Shown here: positions 23,718 through 37,112 of the stretch, one piece after another
How the letters are laid out: each line of letters opens with the position of its first letter
Numbering within the stretch: position 1 is the first letter of the stretch
From: Morella rubra
Lineage: Eukaryota; Streptophyta; Magnoliopsida; Fagales; Myricaceae
DNA length: 64,000 nucleotides
NCBI GenBank assembly: GCA_003952965.2
Contig: RXIC02000463.1
Span: 19,785 to 83,784 of the forward strand
Direction of reading: 5' to 3'
Made by a program: the position numbers and the translations under genes
The notes under the pieces: model-generated
What the model was told of the DNA's origin: nothing
What the model saw: only the letters and a program-made list of their open reading frames with translations
The model's database searches: none

Positions 23718-26161
23718 TATGTACACTATAAACTTTTCTCATAAAAAGTATATACCGAAGGAAAGAGAGATATTCGTTCTACTTCGTTTAAATTTTTATT
23801 TCTATTAATGCAGTTTACATGAGGCAAGCATCTTTTGGCGTAGATGATCACGTACTGTTACCTTCCTTTTAAAAGGAACATTATAAATATTTTTTCTCGA
23901 AAATGAATTTCTAATATTTCCTGTGAGCATTATTAAAGTGGCAATTACGACGGAGCAAACACATCATTACGAGGCACAACGTACGTGTCGGCTCATGTTT
24001 GTGGGGTTTGTTTATGCCAAAGCAGATTCTTCACATTAAAAAACAAACTCCACCTACAGGCCGGCCGCTGCATTATTGAGGAACTCGAATCCGACCATTG
24101 GTCAGCGTCGTCCGTCTCCAGTCGATTCGTGACTCGATCGGCGACACCTCGATTACCGACGTTTCCTTGAACCCCGTCAGGTGGCCGGGTTGAGAGGTGA
24201 CAGTACTGGTCACAGGTCACACCGTTATTGCTTCACAACCACTGAGTTTGGCTCAGATTTATGAAGCAAAGGTCACAATTAATTTGATGGCATTATTGTG
24301 GGTGGGTACTACTCTGTGTGATCCACATTGGGGAATATTTTGGGTGTATCTCAAATCAAATCAATTCATGGGTCCTATTTGCGCGTGATCAGCGATCACT
24401 AATTAGGTATAAACCTTTCTTGCAGTGTGTCAAATGGCTCAGAAAAAATAGTAATCCATTTGCCATCCCCATGTCAAAAGTGAGCCAATATAGAACTTGG
24501 GTATCCTGAAAAAACCTAAATTAACTCGAAATTTAGGTTAACATGGGGTGAGAAATATGTAGAATATTAGAGAAAGCCACGCATGCCTTGTCTTGTCTTC
24601 CGAAATTCCATTTAGCTATATTTTAGCATAAAATATTACTGTCCCCTATATTTTGGAAGGTGATCTGCAACAAGTAGAAGAAGTCTAATATGGTATGCAC
24701 TTCGGCTTCCAGCCTTTTCTGCCATCAGATTCCTCATTCTTTGACCTTTTCTGGAGATATCTATATATGTTTAATGCAGTAAAGATCGGGAGAATAGAAA
24801 ATATATGCTAGTTCGATTAGTACGATTTTTTTGCTTGACATTGCATCATGTGCTTCCAAATTATTGAGCTTTTTAGTCACTTTAGCTTTTAGCTGATCTT
24901 TTTTATCTCTCTTTCTCTCTTTAAAAAGAGTACAGAAGTAAATAGAACTAACAAACAAAAACCAGAGATTAGAAAGCTAAACAAAAACAGAAGCATGATG
25001 GAATGGTCCACTGCAAATTATTGTGGGTTACTGAAATCTGCAGCCTCGTTCTTGACAACTCATGATCGTGTACTCAACATCGAGACCACGCATATGATCA
25101 GCTACTTTAGCTTCAGATCATAAGGCCGCAAAAGTGGTTGCAAATGGAGGAAAATATAGAGTACTTAAGAACCAAGAAATTTTGATTTCTTGCCGAAAGG
25201 TTTTCGTTCTAGTTATAATTTATTTTCTAAATTCTTCTTCAACCGCCACCAGCAACTACCTTTTGATCCTCTATACTTGTTTCTTAAGACTTTGTCCAGA
25301 TCACGTTTGAAAGAAAAAGACAAGAGTAGAATGGTACGTAGTCAAGACAACCACATGATGGCTGATGTCTGAATAGCATTATATCATGCAGATATCTCAA
25401 CTAACTAATTGCAGAAGCTTTATGCAGATAAAGGCATATAAACATAAAATTCCATGTGCACCTTCTACGCAGTACCCAATAATTAGTTCGCTAGTCGTTT
25501 TACTCGTTTTACATTGGATCCTGCTTTAAACCCCTTTTCAGTGGGACATCTTTGCCTAGCCCTTTGAGGGACAATGCCATGTTGCAAACATTCAGTCTGT
25601 AGAAATCCTATTTAGGGAATCAAATCGGGATTTGAGTCCACCGAATTAAACCTTAGGATAGAGATGGACATCCTGGCTTTATTCTTAATTTGCCGGTCCC
25701 TAGTCAGTGTAAGTTAGCTAACTAGGTTTCAACCTCGGAAAGTATGACTTTGAGAACTCAGACTACACATATATAGTCTAAATGTTTCAAGCCATCTGTC
25801 CAAAAACCCTGATCAGGAATTCAGGCCGAAGGAGTGAAATCGGCCGGGTTGATGTGTGCTAAGCGCCAAAAGATGAAAATGGTTAAAGAGTAACATTACG
25901 AAGCATGTGAGTCTGACAGGACTACTAGTCCTACATGCATGATGATTCCTCGCCAACAATTTGACATGACTCTGCAACTAAAGTTAAGGACGTACGTAAC
26001 AAGCATCAGGTCCACCTCAACCAACTTCACTTGAAAAATCTATAATGTCTACTCGATTGTTTGTTTTCTAATGTGTTTTTCTTCCCTTTTACTCAAAATT
26101 TGCAGGTTTCAGAGAATCAGAAGCATCTGAAGCCACATGAGACATCTATTTAGGGTTCAAT
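23718..26161. other. Intergenic sequence
   Basis: Short frames of 60-75 codons occur but none resembles a known protein. No RNA gene or clear repeat was found here. Confidence 0.45.
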
Positions 26162-27461
26162 CAGATGCGGAAACACGTGTGAACCATGGGGGACAGCCGC
26201 CCCCCATGGCCTGAAAATTCTTTCAATTTTTTTTTTTTTTTAAATGTGTTAAATGTCCATCCTGCCCCAAACAACCCAAGCCCACCCCCCAATTGCCTAG
26301 GCCCCCAACGACCCAGGCCTAGTGAGATATTTACAGTGAGGGTGAGTGACGGAGACTCCAGCTGATTTTTGTGTAACATTATCATGTGCAGCACAAAAGG
26401 CCTAAAATATTGTAATGCCGTTTCAAACAGCCGTTGCAACGGGACCGGTGAGGTTATCCATGTCAAGCGACCAAATCTCCACACGACCTCCCCCGTCCTT
26501 ATATGCCCACTGGGCCACTAGTGCCCAACTTCATTGCAATCGTGGGAGCGTGATCCCTCAATCATTTTCGACGCATGCTCTTTTAGAAAAAAGCAAAACA
26601 ACAAAATACGTGTATTTGTCTCGCCACTTTAGGAAGAACATTATCAATGTAACTCAATATAAGTGAGTTACATTGATGTGTCATTCGATGAATACATACC
26701 CCTATCACAATCCATTTAAATATTGGAAACAAAGAAGCTTCACATGAGTTCTAAACAGTGGTTGTATTGTATAAACCAGCTGGTGTTCAAGAAAACGTGA
26801 CTAAGCGACCGAAAAAGGTACTCACGACTCTTATAACTATCAATGCAATTTGAAATAAGGTCTAAATTATCAATATCACACATTGAGCCCTCCAACTTCC
26901 ACAAGTAAATAAATTGCGATAGGTGTTTGATAGTTGGATCTTTTTAAGGACGTAAAAATTGATGAAATTTGATAGTTAGTGATCAGTTCAATGTGTCAAT
27001 ACTACTTGAGACCCTTGTTTGAATGATAAATTACCACTTTATATCCATTGGTTTATCAGTTGATTGAGCTGGCATTGGTCTTACCAGTTGCGACTGCAAC
27101 CGTTGAAAGAGTGTTCTCTACGATGAAGTTTTATTAAAACTAATTTGTGTAATAAGATAGGAGATGAATGGATGAATGATAATTTGGTGGTATACATCAA
27201 GAGGGAGATTTTTGAAACTATTGAGAACAAAGCTATTTTACAACATTTTCAGAATATACAGTCCCGTAGGATCCAATTGCCACCTCTCAGTATCAGCAAA
27301 TAGTATGGTACGTGTATTTCAATATTTTTAGTGTTTTTAGTCCTTAATTTTTTATATTTTAACTTTAAGATATTTTTTTGCATTATGTAGTAAAAAATTT
27401 TTTTTGTCATTTTTTCTTAAGAGTTCGACTCCCTTCAATTAGATTACTAGTTCCGCCACTG
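26162..27461 (+). mobile_element. Decayed hAT transposon with C-terminal dimerisation remnant
   Basis: The left end is CAGATGCGGAAACACG. The right end on the other strand is CAGTGGCGGAACTAGTAATC, so the terminal repeat is of the CAGnGGCGGA type seen in plant hAT elements of the TTF-zinc-finger group. The 8-bp flanks GGTTCAAT and AGTTTAAT agree at six of eight bases, consistent with an aged target-site duplication. Inside, at about 27055-27300, a frame with a stop and a frameshift gives LIELALVLPVATATVERVFS, IGDEWMNDNLVVYIK and EIFETIENKAILQHFQ. This is the C-terminal dimerisation region of the hAT transposase. The rest of the transposase is missing. Related, more broken copies lie at 56562-57650 and 57921-58945. 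Confidence 0.75.
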
Positions 27462-30400
27462 AGTTTAATATTGTTCGTTTAGTATACCAGCCTAGCTGGT
27501 TGGGAGAGGTAATCAATGCAATAAAAGAACAAATTAACACGTACGTACGTGCTCAAGGTTTTTATTTTTTTTTCTACGTAAGTGCTCAAGGTGAAGTATA
27601 AAATATTATAGTTTATTTTTATAATAAGGAAGCCTCAATGGTGACAACTTCAGAAAATTATCAAGAAATTTCAATAAAATTAGTGGCTACGTATCAATAA
27701 GGAGACTTCGAAAGCTTTCGATCTCGTCTGATCTGATCTAATTTTCAAAAGATAAATCGTTCCATCAATGTCTTGGGGCCAATTGATGCACTACATGCTG
27801 TGTAAAGTACCATACGGATAAGATTTTTTACTCTCTCTTTTTTGTAAGCATCATCTGCAAGTTTCCATTTTTCTCTTTGTGTTCGATCGATCGTCCTTTC
27901 TTTAAAGATTTGCGTCAGCCCCACTTCAGCATTTTCGATGGCAAAGACATTCTTTGTGAAAAAGGCTGTGGGAATCCTTTGTTTCTTAAGCTTTTCGTGG
28001 GGCTAAATTGTTTTCTAAGGTATGAGGCTTTGTATTTTATGATTAATGATGGAAAGGGGCCAGCACACTTAATAAAATTGGCACAATTAAAGGGATAAAG
28101 TATGAGGAAGAATCCGGAGGAATTTACGATGGAAAAGAGAAAATAGATAAACGGGCATAATTGAATGATATATCGGCCCCCCGTTTGGGCTTACCTGTCT
28201 ATTTAGGTGTTTCCGTATGTTTATTAGTACCGTGTTTATTTTTATTTTTTTTGTGTTTTTGTTTGTATTTACAGCTGGTATTTATATATGAAGTACTCTA
28301 AGGAAGTAGGATTAACGACACGTCTGTCCCTCTTGCAATGCCAGCCGCCATTGCTGCAGGCTTGCCCGCAATCACAAAAGATCTTACGTCTTCATTTATG
28401 GGCTACGACCTGGCACTAGACTTTTTTCCAACTCTTTGGGTTCTTTCTCTTGTAAGATCTCAACTGTAATTTTCTATGCGTTCAATAAAATGTGCATGTT
28501 GTGATTAAAAAAATTAAACGTAAAAGGAGGTAAAAGAAAGGAAATGTGAGGTCGAAGCAAACATGCATGTAAGAGGCAAAAGTGAATTGGAATGGCTTTA
28601 ATTTTGCCTAATCAAGATATGGTTTGCTGACAGTGCCTTTCATATGCTTTTCCTTACTCTGTAATATCTCTTGATTATCGTAACTAAATTTTCTAATTCT
28701 TGATTTTTTAAGAAGATCTTGATGACATCAACCCTTCAACCACTAAGACGATTATAAGAGTAGTACTTAAGACCAATTTGCTCAATCGTACGCATTTTGA
28801 GAGCTATGGTAAGTGACTGAAGACTCTCATGTAATCTAGCTAGTTGATGAATTCGAGTACATATTACCAGAAAAGTGATTGTATGATTGAATTCATCACT
28901 TCTAGTAGATTTAAATTTTAGACAAATTTATGATTCGGGTCAAACGACCTTCAACAAAAGGTATAGGTACCCAAAACTGCCACAAGTGGGTAAGTAGAGA
29001 GATACCCTCATAATTTTTTTTATAAATTATATTTTTTACGGAAATAAAGCCGTCATTTCATTAAACTAAAATAACAATTTTTGTCTAAATTAATGGTGAG
29101 GTACAATTAGTATAAACAATTAATAGTTAATAGATGAAATATAACGAAATTGATAATCTGAGGTGTAAAGTATCAAAACCTCAATAATTGAGAGAGCAGA
29201 ATAATGTATTTCCCTTTTAATATGGTGTAACACTTATCTAATTAATCTACAACGACACCAGTACCAGTAAAGTTATAAACGCACAGTATATAGTCATCTA
29301 GATGATATGATAACTTAGCCGAAGGCATATCCATCGTTGGCATGGGTAAGGGATCGAGTTTGAGCCGTAGAAAATGTACTTCCCTTTATACCTCTGGACG
29401 AAGGAAATCGTATTCAATAAAGCAGATTGGCTAAGAACGGATTAGGGATTCATATTCAGACGATATACCCAGTCCAGTAGTTAGAAGATTTTGTTGACTA
29501 CTCAGATCATAAAATACCAATATTATCAGTTAAAGTAGCATTTATAAGACGCATGCATGTTGGCTAATCACGTCAAAGAGCTCTTCATTAGCGAACTAAT
29601 TGTGTGCTTTTCTTCTTCTTCTTTTTCTTCTGCATGACTAGAATTGACAGCTTCTCAGAGGCGGCACTGAGTTTCTAAGCCCACTAATTTGCATTAATCT
29701 GACAAGCCCATACTGCTACGACGTCATTGGCTTTAACAGAGTTAGCCAGCCAGCTTAACGAATGACCTTATCCATTACGATCTGTCGCTATTTCCAACCT
29801 TTTTGCTTGCGTTAATCTTTTCCTTACGATATTTACGAGGAAAAGCAAATTATATATATATGTTTGGCAAAACCTCAGCAAGGGAAAGAAAAAAACTGAC
29901 GTAATAAAACACTTTTCAGTACGCTGAATTCAACATTCCAACGCGTATATGCCAGTGGGAAAATGACTGGTTTCCGCCATTTTTGGATGAACAATATATA
30001 TCATATATACCAAAAGGTGATCAGCAGTTTTTGATGGATAATTAACGAGTTTTGTCTGTTATTATTGAAGTCCTTAAATGCCCTTATACTTTACCAATTA
30101 TCACAATTGTGATTACAATAGTCCATGCATGCGTCAAACCTTATATTGTCCTTTATACTTTAGATTCTAACACTTAACAATGACTCCCTTCGATGCTTGT
30201 GAATTTTATCCACTCAATGTTGTTTTCTTGGACAGATGGTCCTGCCCGACCCGCAGCATTCATGATCTTATCCTCAGCCTACAGACAACCTCAGCTGCGA
30301 ACAGTTGGCCAGGGATTACATGGTAGAGATGCATGGAACTTGGCATTGTCGTCTGCCACTATATGTGCATGCTTGACGATTGGTAGTCACAATTAATGGA

Positions 30401-32155
30401 GAATCTGTATGTCTGAAGTAAGCATTAATCAACTGGAGATTAAGATTGCGATGTGGATATATACCAACATAGACCTAGCCGGCCCTTCTCGGCCTTGTAT
30501 ATTTTGCTCGATTCCTTTGTTAAAAGGTCCGTGAACAGTTTCTGGCTGGCCTTTGAAAGATGCTTGAGAGAAGACAAGACGTCCCAAAAATAAATAAAAC
30601 AAGCAATTCATGGCTATTTTGGACTGAAACAAATGGCTGTCTACTTCGATTGGTTTTGACCACAAAACTTCCGGTCATTGGTGGAACGGCTGTTAATTAA
30701 TTACAAGTACCAACATGTACAGTTAAAAGAAGAAAAAAACTACAAGGAACTCGATGAGAAACGGAAGGAAATTAAGCCCAAATGGCGCCGGAGGAGGCAA
30801 AGTGGAATAATATTTGAGTGGCTTTTTGACTCTCTATTAGCCTTATACGTTTTACTTTTTGACCTTTTACAGCTCAGTGGTATTTCTCTTTTTATCTTCT
30901 CTGAGGAGGACTAGATAAGGTTCATTCATCGGACCGCATGGTATTTGTGAGTGTTTATGAGACTCACGTATTCATTTTTTGGCTTATAATATTTTAGTGG
31001 AGTTATCCAAACAAAGCAGAACTTTCTTAATAAATTTATTTTCCCCAGGGGGCGCCGAACGTACGTATGTTTACACCAATGGGAGTTCTCTTCAGTGCTA
31101 ATTTTGTAGGACTTGAAACGACCTCCGATGAATACCATTCTTTTCTTCACCTTTTGAGACGATTTCTTCGGCGGAATGTCCACCAATAGAGCCTCGGGAT
31201 TCTCTACCGGACCCCGGCGGGCGGCAAGAGACAGATTGGGGTAGCTCAGGGGTCGTGTCCCTTTTCCTATCATCCGGAGCCGGGGGCCTCTGGATGAACA
31301 AAAAGAAAAATAGAACAGAATCGTCGTATTTGCACAGAAGTTTTTGACAAAGGAACCAATAGATTCATGAAGCATGGGAGATCAAAGACTACTAATTAAT
31401 TAAAGTATACGCGGTATGACCCAAAGCTTACTCAAAAGAGAGACATCTGAATCATAAATATAGCTCAAATATAATAATTAAATTCTGTCAGCAAAACCCT
31501 CCACCGGACCCATCATTTAATAACAAAAGAAAAATGTAAGGAATTATCTCAAAAATTAAATATAAAAAAGAGAGACAAATATTTATAATTCAAAGGATGG
31601 TATTACTCTGCCGCAATTACAATAAATATTTTACAATCTTGCACTACTTGGACCATAACTTTCGATAATTCCTTGATTAATTTTTTTTTAAGGAACAAAA
31701 CTCTATAAACCTAACAGCGCTTAATCATGCTAATTAATAGCCATGCATGCACTTCTTCTCCCAATCGAACTTCTGGATGTAAACAAACCACGAAGCATGA
31801 TCTCTTTGTACGCACGCATGACAATGGTGACGATTCCCATCGCCATCTCGGCATCTTGCACCTGAAAGTTGGCTCTTAAAGTTGGAAGAAGAATCAAACA
31901 AAATTGCAGGCCAGCAATCAGGCCGGACTAGATATACATTGACGAGGTCAGAACTTTGGACCATTGGGCCGAACCTAGGCCGTTCCTTTTCCAACTCCAA
32001 AGCAACGCAACTTGTAAAGCAGCAAGCAACTCGCAAATTGCATCAACCCTCTTTCTCTCTCTCTCTCCGACAAAGCTGCCGGCCACCATATTCCGACGAG
32101 TGACCTGTCCAGTATTAGGGCCCACCGTAAAAGATAGGGCCCTTGGGAGTAGCAA
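27462..32155. other. Long gene-poor intergenic stretch
   Basis: No gene with a recognisable family was found. A TA-rich segment lies near 29852-29861. A possible degenerate MITE (28970-29215) shares GGTGTAAAGTATCAAAACC-type sequence. A GC-richer island at 31098-31310 has open frames on the minus strand after an acceptor-like TTCATCCAG. I could not assign either frame to a family, and it may be a stray exon. Confidence 0.4.
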
Positions 32156-33495
32156 CTAGTGCCTTGCCAAAGTCAAAAGAGCTGTCGTAGCCGCCAAAAC
32201 GGCTACCTGCCGGCCAATGAGATTTGCTGGCGCCTCAGGTGTGCCAGTTGAGACTTGGACAGCCGAGGGGAATTGCCCGTTCGTTGACTTCACACTGCAT
32301 CCACCGCCACCACAACAACATTTGTATCAAAATTTTGCTATTCACAAAACATGTAAAATAAATTATCTGGGGCAATTTTTTTCTCTAAAGCTATTGTTTT
32401 CATATCAATGGAGTACAACAGCCAGGCCGGTGCTAAATTTTTTGTTGAAAACGTGACGACATGTCGTGCGTTTCAAATATGAAGCTGGTGATCTCTTCTT
32501 TGCTTCTTATTTCTGACTGACTTTCTATATAATTTAAATATATATTACGAAATAATTTTCCAAATATATACCTGGCGGATGCAGAAGGGCAGAAAGTGAT
32601 GACGTAGTCAGCGGAAGCACAGGTGAAAGTGCTGGTGCCATCATCGTAGGCGTAGCTGTAAGCGCGGGGGCACGCAGTTTTGAAGAACTCCGAGTAAGAG
32701 CTGGGTTTGCACGTGTCCGGGGTCGCGTATGCTCCACTGCAGCAATACTGCGGGTCCCCGAACGCCTCGCACGCGCTCTTACACGCTACGCTTTCGCTCC
32801 CGTCACCGCCGCTCATAACTTTAAGCTGCGTTGGACACGCACGGTTCAGATCAGGGACACAGCCTGTCGTCGTGCAGTTCCCTCCGGTTCCGCCATGCGG
32901 GACAACCGTCATGGGAAGGTTGTAGCCGTCCACGAGGCTGACATCATAGAAATCGAGGCCACCAGCACCATTCAGCGTGAACTCTGCAAGGGTGGCCGGC
33001 GGCTGGGCTCCAGCACCGGCGCATTCGACAGTGGAGGCACCGCAATCTCCGGTGACGCACGAAAACTTACCGGTGGAGTCCTGAGCGCAAAGAGTGCGAC
33101 CCCATAAGCGGCCTGACCAGGAGGTCGGTACATAGAACGCGTTGGACTGGCCAGGTTGAAGGATGAAGCCGGTGGTGGGGAGCTGTTGGGTCCCTGCGTT
33201 AGATAGAATGCCTGGCCATACCGTGTAGCTGCACTGGTTTATTATGGTGAATGTCGCTGCATACACACCTGCAGAATATATAGCAAACAGTTCTAAACAC
33301 CTTAGAACGCAGGGGAAACTTTTACCTCGGAAGTTTAATACCACAAATTTAAACTCTATTGAGTATCTAAATAGACCAATCTTATTTTTCATATGACTGT
33401 GAAGCAGCCATATGAGGTCTGTGTTACCATTTACCTGAGAGGAGTAGGAGCAGAGAAAGAAGAAGCAAAATGACAGAAGGTTGGACAGAGGCCAT
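32156..33495 (-). CDS. Second thaumatin-like protein (PR-5 family) with short C-terminal extension, three exons
   Basis: Paralogue of the TLP gene at 17194-18552, same strand, about 13.6 kb away. Exons: 33495-33435 (signal peptide with SVILLLLSLLLLLSG), 33268-32572 (thaumatin domain), 32294-32156 (tail). The joined frame is 298 codons. The signature GKFSCVTGDCGASTVEC, FYDVSLVDGYNLPM, YCCSGAYATPDTC and the DDGTSTFTCASADYVITFCP end are all clear. Reading through the last donor (GCCAG|GTATAT) would add an AT-rich junk tail. Splicing to GGATGCAG|TGTGAAG gives 45 further residues, Ser/Thr/Pro-rich and ending in a hydrophobic stretch VAVLAATTALLTLARH. That tail is shorter and less hydrophobic than in the first TLP, so GPI anchoring is possible but less certain. 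Confidence 0.9.
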
Positions 33496-33884
33496 AAGTA
33501 TTACTGTATGGGAGAGTTGGGAAAACTGGGAATTAACTTGGGTATTTTTGTGAAAGACTTGTTTCGAATCTACGCTCAATGCTGAAAGGTATTTGAAAAG
33601 ACTGTGTCAGGAGGGGGAAGTGAATTTATAGAGTCATGGGTATGCGAGGGGCATGGGCAGAGGTGAAATGGATCGTCACGTTGTGGGGCCAGAGAGTTTT
33701 TGGGGCCCGAGTTGGCACATGCATGCATGCCGCCAAACGAGGGCTTGCGACGATCTCTGTTATTTAGTGTCATGTTGCTGATTGGAAAAGATGCTCTGCT
33801 GCGTAAGCCAGACTAGAAGAATTAATTATCAATGGAGGGGATGCGCAGAAAGGCCGAAAGAAAAAATAAAAAGGTTTAATTGTA

Positions 33885-34374
33885 CTTAGGACCATGAGTT
33901 ATACAAAGTTTGCAAATAAGCTTTAAAATAGAGATTAAGTCAAATCGAGACCCTTTTATCCAATTTTTCATCAACCCGTTAACAATTATTGTTGTTAGAG
34001 CTTTAAAATCCATGTCATAATGAATTAGAAAGCGCCACCTATCCAATTAAAATATTCATGTCACATCTGCACAAGGTGTCTGCCAACTCACAATACTTAG
34101 TTAAAAAAAAAATATTAACTTAATAAGGTGACGTCGTTCTCCCCATTGCAGACACCTGACGCAGATGTGGCGTGAACATTTTAATTAGACAGGTGACACT
34201 TTCTAATTCGTTATAACGTGGATTTTAAAACCCTAACAGCAATGACTGTTAACAGAGCTGATGGAAAAATGGACAGAAAGACCTCGATTTAACTTAAACT
34301 CTGCCTCAAAAGTCTATTTGTTAAAAACATTACCTCAATACTCATTTACAACTTTTGTAAACCTGATACCTTGG
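33885..34374. mobile_element. Long foldback element (MITE-like), arms about 200 bp
   Basis: The two halves are inverted copies. The left half has GTTAACAATTATTGTTGTTAG, then GAATTAGAAAG, CACCTATCCAATTAAAATAT and CACATCTGCAC. The right half, on the opposite strand, has GTTAACAGTCATTGCTGTTAG (one base shorter here), GAATTAGAAAG, CACCTGTCTAATTAAAATGT and CACATCTGCGT. By eye the arms are about 80 percent identical and are separated by a 40-base AT-rich loop near 34092-34135. No coding sequence is present. It lies 390 bases upstream of the second TLP start codon. Confidence 0.75.
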
Positions 34375-37112
34375 CAGTGCAATTAAGCCAAATAAAAACG
34401 ACCATAAATGGTGGTGCTGCTGAAAGGGTGACTGTGAGATTCCCTAGTCTATCGAATAGACAACTCTTCGCGAGTTCCGACCTCTTCTTCTGGACGGCTA
34501 CAAGTTCGGATGCCGCAAGAGTTCGGTACACTCACAATTATAAATTTCACATCATGGAATTGATTATAATTTTGACAAATTTTAAAAACTTTTGAATCTA
34601 TATGCATTTAACAATAATCGTGTATGAATATTATTACGAACTAGGATTTTTTTTGCCTTTATATAAAGCTTATTACACGAAACATTATATATATCTCTCT
34701 TCCAATAGTAAGAAAAGTCAAAATATACATGAAAGAACATCAATTAAAATATTAAACCACTGCAGTCAAGGCAACCAGCAATTTACTTGGTGTTTGGAGC
34801 TACCTCGAATTGTGTATCAATCGATTTTGCAATCAAATGAGATCATACGAGCTTGGACTGTTTCATGTCTTTCCCAAGTCATATTTCTCTGCGATTGTCC
34901 CTTCGAAGAACCGAAGAGGCTGCCTATGTTGCTTTGTTTTTCTACTCTATGATAAATATATATATTTATTAATTTATAGGAAAGAGGAAATAACCAACTT
35001 GACCGTCTTTTGCTAAACAAAATGTACGCTTAACCCGATCACAAGTAAACCTGTGTTGGGCTGACGTTGATGGGAGCAGTAAGATCAGCGTCCTTTCTGT
35101 ATGCAGAGGGGACAAGGTATATCGATTGTAGAAGAAACCCTGCATACCGACAATCGTAACCACGGCTCGAAAGGTACTGGAGCGGACGAGTCAAAAAGGA
35201 TTACGGCAGCCCAACACGGCTCTAAGTCGGGTGGAAAGTAATGTATGTAAGCCCAGATATGACCCATCACCTGCTATCTAAAAGCCCAGAATGCATACAT
35301 TGTAGGCGTCATTCAATCTAAAACTTCCTGAAATTATGCCTTAGTATTGTCTTCCTATGTGAGTCAACATGATGCGTGATCATCGACATTTCTCGAAAAC
35401 TCTGAAATATACAGGAGCTATACTGCGTACACCTGATACAAGGCCGGAGCTTCAACCAAATCCAGGCTATTCTCGCAAGAGAAAAGCCTTTTCCTACACG
35501 GAATATACCCATATTGCATTTTCAGAAACCAGGATTTACTCTGGCTCTCGCTTATCAAGTAGAAGCTCAATCTTTACCCTTTTGACTGATTTATCATTCA
35601 GCTCAATGTTTTTAAGGGCAACAAGTTTAATACACAATTGAAGAGACCTCTAAATCGAATGTACTACCTCATAACTATCAACAATAGAAAGATAGAAGAA
35701 AATACACACAAACAATTGCATTCAAGTCGAGTAGGTAAAATAAAGGGATTAGCAATCAATAATCAGGAACTAGAGCCAGAACTTATTTATAAACAGAACC
35801 TACATATTTACGGTGTAGCCAACTGGTAATAGGAAAACATCACAGGATTAGATCAAAGAGATTAAGGCTCTTTTCCAACTAAAAAGCTATAAACTATATT
35901 GACCCCCCACACCGCTAAATGGTACCATGGACTTAAAAGTGAGTCTGTTGAGAAACAATCTTTCTGTCATCCACCAATAAGCCTACGAGTTTTTTTGTTG
36001 CAAAGCCATAACCCTCAAACAATTGAGATCAGAAAAGGCGGGGATAAAATTATGAAAGGGGAGAAGAACATTTCATCATGTCAACCATTTTTGTCTCCGT
36101 TGATCATTATCATAGAGGACACTGGCCCACCTAAGGCAACAAACAGAACATGATAACAACTTTATCTAAGACCCTCAAGAAAACATAACTAATATGGCCT
36201 CAATATGGTATGAAGTTTGCTTGCAACTGAAACTGGAGCTAATTCAGAGAACATGGTAAGAGGTTCCACTACTCATGAAGATAGCACCAAGTCAGAAGCA
36301 CAAAAGACGCTCCAACCATAGTCTAAAGGATCAAAGGAGAAAAAAGGTATAAAATCTAGGTTTCATTCAAACTGTCTAAACTGGATCAAACAGCTACCAA
36401 TAATCATTACATTTCATGTATCCTACTTAAAAATTGTATCCTCAATAAACGCTTCAAATGACAATTGATTGTCTTGCCAAAGAACAATTGGTTGCATTTA
36501 ACCAAGCCCTCGAGGGAGAACATGACATAATGGCCAAAACAATCAGCAAGTTATACCATGTACATTTTTCACAGATCTCAATCCTCGGGCAATGCATGCT
36601 TTGAAGATGCTGGGATGCCCCATTCCACACCACTTAAAAGATATTACTGTCGCAATTTTGAAAGATCTATGATTGTTTATCTAGTCTAATAATGCAATAG
36701 TAAGGGCTCTAGATCAACAAAAAGTAAAGTCCATACCAAGCCAACCGCTGAAATATCAGAGTGTATGAATTGAGCGGTGAGGGGCAGTTCTTAGCTAGAA
36801 CATACGTGTACACCTGGAGACAGAACCCAATACAAGAAGATACGAATTGTTCGATTTGGACAACTTATGCGGCAGCCATTCATTTCCAAGAAGCTAATTA
36901 GTATCCGAACCACACCACATATCTGTGCCTTAGCCAGACGGGAAAATTGCTGATCAATCAGCGGATCACCCACTTAGAACAAACACAAAATTAAAAATCG
37001 TCCTATGTATAATCTCAAATTCGGAAAAACGTAACCATTAAGCAAATAAGGATAAAAAGGGTTAAAAAAAAAAGGAGAGAATATGTACTATTACTCTATT
37101 TTCTCTTCTTAT
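34375..37112. other. Intergenic sequence and 3' flank of the cold-shock-domain gene
   Basis: No recognisable gene. The portion just left of 37113 is the 3' untranslated side of the minus-strand CSP gene. The short frames at 34600-36150 and 36791-36973 match no family known to me. Confidence 0.45.

Noticed and set aside
31098..31310. GC-rich minus-strand open frames, considered as an organelle-derived or new gene
   Set aside because: Neither frame could be tied to a plastid, mitochondrial or nuclear family, and no start or partner exon was seen. It is noted only in the intergenic entry.
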